Of a stretch of 46,595 nucleotides of DNA, positions 43,535 to 46,595 are shown in pieces. The notes below the pieces were generated by a model, which was given only the letters and a program-made list of their open reading frames with translations, did no database searches and was not told the origin of the DNA. The stretch's first letter is position 1; the number at the start of each line of letters is the position of its first letter. Source of the DNA: Candidatus Dormiibacterota bacterium. GTDB taxonomy: Bacteria > Chloroflexota > Dormibacteria > Aeolococcales > Aeolococcaceae. A program made the translations under genes and the position numbers. Location: the NCBI GenBank assembly GCA_003132525.1, contig PKXZ01000016.1, forward strand, positions 1 to 46,595, given 5' to 3'.

Positions 43535-43825
43535 ATGACCGACGCCCCCGACACCGGCGACGTGCTCGGCGAGCTCGCCTCGAAACTGAGCGCTGGCCGC
43601 AGCGACATGGATCCGCTGGAGCCGCTCGACCTCGCCGGCCGAGCGCGCCTGCTCCGGATCGCTCGTGACGTCGCGCATGCCACCCAGCGTCAGAACGCAC
43701 CGCTCGCCGCCTACCTGATCGGTCGCTTCGTCCAGGACGCCATCCGATCGGGCGTTTCGCAGGCTGACGCCATCGACCAGGCGGCGTCGGTGGTGCGGTC
43801 GCTCATCGGAGAGTCTCCGGACTGA
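43535..43825 (+). CDS. Small helical protein, DUF6457-like (96 aa)
   Basis: No signal or membrane segment; an acidic start (MTDAPDTGDVLGELAS), then two amphipathic helices (LDLAGRARLLRIARDVAHATQRQ and APLAAYLIGRFVQDAIRSG). It resembles DUF6457, a small domain of unknown function found beside or fused to MobA in actinobacteria; this is from memory. The gene lies between fdhD (divergent) and mobA (convergent, 23-base overlap), which fits that link. Confidence 0.7.
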   Translation: MTDAPDTGDVLGELASKLSAGRSDMDPLEPLDLAGRARLLRIARDVAHATQRQNAPLAAYLIGRFVQDAIRSGVSQADAIDQAASVVRSLIGESPD

Positions 43826-44447
43826 CTGCAGCCACGTCCTCGGGCGTGTTGAGGTTGCGGGCGAACCTCTCAGAGATGCCCGCCGCGCGCCACTCGCTCT
43901 CGGGGACACGACGGGCTTTCACACGCGCGATCAGACCGCGGAGCGAACGGTCCGGTCCGGCGAGCGCTGCCTCCGCCTCTTCAAGAATGGACGTCGCGTA
44001 GACAGCATGAAGGGGCTCGACACCGCCGGCCGTCTCGCACACCGCCACATCGGCGTCGCCGATGACGCCGGCCAGCAGCTGGAGGAGGCGCGGATCGATC
44101 CAGGGAAGATCCACCGCCACGACCGTGAGGAGCAAGTGCGGTGATGCCCGCAACGCCGCGACGACCCCGCCGAGCGGACCCGCGTCCCGCACTGCATCGG
44201 TGACCGATTGGCGGCCGTCAAGGGTCGTGGCCGTATCACCGGGAGCGATGAGCACCGGGTCGCAGACTTCGTCGAGGTGCGCAACCGCCCGCGCAAGCAG
44301 GGTCGTTCCGCCGAGCGTGATGGTCGCTTTGTCGACACCCATGCGCGTGCTCCGACCACCGCAGAGGACCACTCCGGCAAGTCCTGCGCCGCGACGCGCA
44401 CGGTCGTGCCGAATCGCGTCTTCGTCAGCTGCGAATGGGGGCTCCAC
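43803..44447 (-). CDS. mobA: MobA, molybdenum cofactor guanylyltransferase
   Basis: About 214 residues; start uncertain (TTG 44456 in the track, GTG 44447 chosen). Nucleotide loop GVVLCGGRSTRMGVDKATITLGG, then DAGPLGGVVAAL, VAVDLPWIDPRLL (metal Asp) and ARNLNTPEDVA near the end, all MobA hallmarks. It makes the bis-guanine cofactor used by formate dehydrogenase and nitrate reductase families. With the MocA-type enzyme at 33.2 kb, the organism can likely make both cytosine and guanine forms. Confidence 0.9.
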   Translation of the reverse strand: MEPPFAADEDAIRHDRARRGAGLAGVVLCGGRSTRMGVDKATITLGGTTLLARAVAHLDEVCDPVLIAPGDTATTLDGRQSVTDAVRDAGPLGGVVAALRASPHLLLTVVAVDLPWIDPRLLQLLAGVIGDADVAVCETAGGVEPLHAVYATSILEEAEAALAGPDRSLRGLIARVKARRVPESEWRAAGISERFARNLNTPEDVAAVSPETLR

Positions 44448-44496
44448 TGGACGCAAGCTTACGAGAAGCCAGCGCCGAACCCCGCGTGACTGCGAA

Positions 44497-44514
44497 CGCT
44501 GCGTTGCCGCAGCG
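44497..44514 (-). terminator. GC-rich GNRA-capped hairpin downstream of the pilin gene
   Basis: On the minus strand, CGCTGCG-GCAA-CGCAGCG is a perfect seven-base stem with a GCAA tetraloop, 12 bases after the pilin stop and before mobA. Only TT follows, so intrinsic termination would be weak. It probably marks or stabilises the pilin mRNA 3' end. Confidence 0.45.
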
Positions 44515-44525
44515 ACGCCGTCGCG

Positions 44526-44750
44526 CTAAGCGTTCAGACCGTTGCTGACGTTCGAGAAGACGTTGTTCGCCTGGTGTCCGACGACACCGACCACGATGAT
44601 GACGAAGATCGCGACCAGGACGATGATGAGCCCGTACTCGACGAGCCCCTGGCCACGTTCGTCATCGCGCCGCCGGGTGGTGGGAGCGGTCCACGACCTC
44701 ACCAGGGCTACCAACGCGGGGAAGAATGCCGGGATCATGTCGACGAGCAT
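44526..44750 (-). CDS. Flp/Fap-type type IVb pilin
   Basis: 74 residues. A positively charged leader (TAPTTRRRDDERG) ends at the prepilin cleavage G, followed by QGLVEYGLIIVLVAIFVIIVVGVVG, the Flp pattern with Glu at +5 and Tyr at +6 and one long hydrophobic helix. The mature pilin would be about 40 residues, normal for the family. No Tad/Cpa assembly genes are in the window. The leader is long (about 34 residues) for this group, so a later start is possible. Confidence 0.88.
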   Translation of the reverse strand: MLVDMIPAFFPALVALVRSWTAPTTRRRDDERGQGLVEYGLIIVLVAIFVIIVVGVVGHQANNVFSNVSNGLNA

Positions 44751-44848
44751 CAGTCACATGCGGCGGCCAGACGTTGTGGTTGGGTGACGAGCTTGTTTCG
44801 GTGATCACCAACAGAAATGGCGCCTGTTACCCGGCCGTTACCCGCGGC

Positions 44849-46429
44849 TCAGCGGGCGAGTTCAGCGCTCTTGATTGCCGCGCCGTATCCCTCGGGCAGC
44901 GGCCGCGGAGGCTGCGGCCCCACGTACAGCGCAGACGGCCGGATCAGCCGGTTGTTGGCCGCCTGCTCCGCGATCGCGGCGGTCCAGCCGACCGTGCGGC
45001 TCGATGCAAATGTGGGCGTGAACATATCGGGCGGAATGCCGACGCTGTTCATCACCACGCCGGCGTAGAACTCCACGTTGGTGTACAGGCGGCGGCCCGG
45101 CTTGAGCTCATTGAGGACGCGCAACGCGGTCTGCTCCACCTGGACGGCGAACTCCGCCTGATCACCACCGAGCTCGATGGCAACCTCACGGAGCAGGGTC
45201 GAGCGTGGATCGTCGGTCTTGTAGACGCGGTGGCCGAAGCCCATCAGGCGCTCGCCGGACGAGATCTCGTGCCGCAGGTATTCCTCGGCCTTGTCCGGGG
45301 TGCCGATCGCATCCAGCATCGCCAGCGCTCGCGACGGCGCACCACCGTGGAGCGGGCCGGCCAGGGCGCCGATGGCTCCGGTGAGTGCCGACCCGATGTC
45401 CGATCCCGTCGAGGTGATCACCCGTGCGGTGAACGTCGACGAGTTGAAGCCGTGGTCCATGGTGAGAATCAGGTACTGCTCGAGCGCGCGGATCGCGCGG
45501 TCGTGGGGCCGCTCCCCGGTGAGCATCTGGATGTACGCGCCCACGTAGCCGAGGTCCGCGTCCGGTTCGACCGGCTCGAGGCCGAGGTGATGCCGGTGCA
45601 GGCGCATGAGCACCACCGGGACGACCGCCGCCATCTTCAGGCACTCTCGGCGAACCTCATCGGCGGGGATGTCGAGCGTGGGTTTCTGTTCCAGCGCGGC
45701 GCCGGTGATCGACACCGCCGACCGCAGCGCCATGAGCGGCGTGTACCCGGGCAGCGCCGCGATCCGCGGGAGCATGTCCGCGACCGACTCCGGGAGCGAG
45801 CGAGCCTCGACAGCACGCTTGGTGAACTTCTTCAGCTGTGCATCGTCGGGGAGCTCGCCCTCGACGAGGAGGTGCCACACCTGCTCGAAGGAGCAGCGGC
45901 GGGCGAGCTCGACGGCGTTGTAGCCGCGGTAGTGAAAGAAGCCCTCCTCGCCGCGCACGTCGCCGACAGAGGTTTCCGCCACGGCCACGCCCTCAAGGCC
46001 GCGTGGCGCAAGCGCGGGAGGAGCCGACCCGGCCGGCTGGACGTCCTCGATGTGCGCGACCCGGACCACATGGCGGATCGAGAGGATGCCAGCCACACGG
46101 TCGCCGTCCATCACGGGGAGGTGGCGGAAGCGCCGCTCCCGGAAGACCTCGAGGCCCTTCTCCACCGTGTCGGTGACTGACACCGTGACCGGTTCCTTGG
46201 TCATGACCTCATCCACCTTGGCAGTGCCGGGGTCGATGCCGTGGCCCACCGAGCGGAGGAGATCGCGTTCGCTGATCATCCCTTTCAACCGGCCGTGCGA
46301 ATCGAGCACGGCTGCCGCACCGACGTTTGCGCCATCCAGGATCACCGAGGCTTCGGCGAGGGTGATGCTGGTGGGCACGACCACCGCCGGCTTGTGCATG
46401 ACGTCAGCGACGGTCAGTGATGCGGTCAC
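44849..46429 (-). CDS. Citrate synthase with N-terminal CBS-domain pair
   Basis: 526 residues. Residues 5-125 are two CBS motifs (VADVMHKPAVVVPTSITLAEA, then VDEVMTKEPVTVSVTDTVEKG and RHLPVMDGDRVAGILSIRHVV). After a linker, citrate synthase runs from about 145: FFHYRGYNAVELA, MDHGFNSSTFTAR (H326), GPLHGGAPSRA (H361), GFGHRVYKTDDPR and SSRTVGWTAAIAEQ. It condenses acetyl-CoA (or propionyl-CoA) with oxaloacetate. CBS pairs usually bind adenine nucleotides, implying energy-state control. At the usual catalytic Asp the motif reads TNVEFYAG (E453), as in some paralogues. No domain boundary frameshift is seen; it is one frame with a good length. Confidence 0.92.
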   Translation of the reverse strand: MTASLTVADVMHKPAVVVPTSITLAEASVILDGANVGAAAVLDSHGRLKGMISERDLLRSVGHGIDPGTAKVDEVMTKEPVTVSVTDTVEKGLEVFRERRFRHLPVMDGDRVAGILSIRHVVRVAHIEDVQPAGSAPPALAPRGLEGVAVAETSVGDVRGEEGFFHYRGYNAVELARRCSFEQVWHLLVEGELPDDAQLKKFTKRAVEARSLPESVADMLPRIAALPGYTPLMALRSAVSITGAALEQKPTLDIPADEVRRECLKMAAVVPVVLMRLHRHHLGLEPVEPDADLGYVGAYIQMLTGERPHDRAIRALEQYLILTMDHGFNSSTFTARVITSTGSDIGSALTGAIGALAGPLHGGAPSRALAMLDAIGTPDKAEEYLRHEISSGERLMGFGHRVYKTDDPRSTLLREVAIELGGDQAEFAVQVEQTALRVLNELKPGRRLYTNVEFYAGVVMNSVGIPPDMFTPTFASSRTVGWTAAIAEQAANNRLIRPSALYVGPQPPRPLPEGYGAAIKSAELAR

Positions 46430-46526
46430 GGTGTCAGTCTAGCGCTGTCCACCGGGAGCCCCGATGCGGCAATGCTGCGGTCCGCGTGCGCGGGAGGCCG
46501 CCCGGGCGTCACGATCTGTCGACCAC

Positions 46527-46595
46527 ATGACTGGCGACATCGATACCCGCGCTCGGGACACCGGCGACATGGATCCGGAGGCATATCGGCAGGCG
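46527..46595 (+). CDS. Partial gene, possible PLP-dependent decarboxylase N terminus
   Basis: Only 23 codons lie inside the window (MTGDIDTRARDTGDMDPEAYRQA). The MDPEAYRQA segment resembles the start of group II PLP-dependent decarboxylases (aromatic amino acid type, MDPEEFR). An internal ATG at 46569 could be the true start. The gene runs off the end, so identity is tentative. Confidence 0.4.
   Translation, partial: MTGDIDTRARDTGDMDPEAYRQA

Overview
The window is a high-GC chromosomal segment of a free-living aerobic bacterium. It has short gaps, many 1-4 base start/stop overlaps, frequent GTG/TTG starts, and actinobacterial/Chloroflexota-style families (PadR-DUF1048-ABC, ECF41-type sigma factors, Flp pilin, MoaD-MoaE fusion, form I CO dehydrogenase). 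A soil-type lineage of Actinomycetota, Chloroflexota or Dormibacterota would fit. I cannot assign the phylum from sequence alone.

Layout. 0.1-1.0 kb: a tRNA-Thr(CGT) gene whose 3' end is repeated 470 bases downstream next to the broken C-terminal end of a tyrosine integrase, which is a scar of an integrated element. 1.2-3.6 kb: PadR regulator plus ABC exporter operon. 4-7.7 kb: MFS and VOC genes, then an epimerase-ECF41 sigma factor pair behind a matching ECF promoter. 7.7-13.4 kb: a large polytopic membrane protein between two secreted beta-propeller proteins, with a 16-base palindrome in the divergent gap. 13.5-15.3 kb: a second oxidoreductase-ECF pair, divergent, with mirror-image ECF-like promoters. 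15.3-19.5 kb: lipoprotein, TauE/SafE permease, small proteins, VOC, DUF429 and alpha/beta hydrolase. 19.5-23.7 kb: a copper module (CopC-CopD-YtkA fusion, a secreted anchored protein predicted to begin with His after signal cleavage, a polytopic protein, and an SCO-like protein).

23.8-44.5 kb is one functional block for a molybdenum enzyme. It holds an HTH-TOBE regulator and ModABC molybdate uptake; CoxD, CoxE, CoxG, XdhC and a molybdopterin-binding-like protein for maturation; an XdhC-YHS fusion and a MocA-type nucleotidyltransferase; and the structural genes coxM-coxS-coxL. CoxL carries the form I signature AYRCSFR, so this is a bona fide aerobic CO dehydrogenase. On the other side of coxM are moeA, moaA, a moaD-moaE fusion, moaC, mogA/moaB, fdhD, a small helical protein and mobA. 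Metal import, cofactor synthesis, cofactor tailoring, insertion and the enzyme thus sit together in about 20 kb. An amidohydrolase gene is embedded among them.

44.5-46.6 kb: an orphan Flp-type pilin, a citrate synthase with an N-terminal CBS-domain pair (an unusual architecture), and the first codons of a further gene. The strongest candidates for undescribed biology are the CBS-citrate synthase fusion, the N-terminal-His copper-module protein, the XdhC-YHS fusion, and the two ECF modules that share a precise promoter geometry. No CRISPR array, rRNA or intact insertion sequence was seen.
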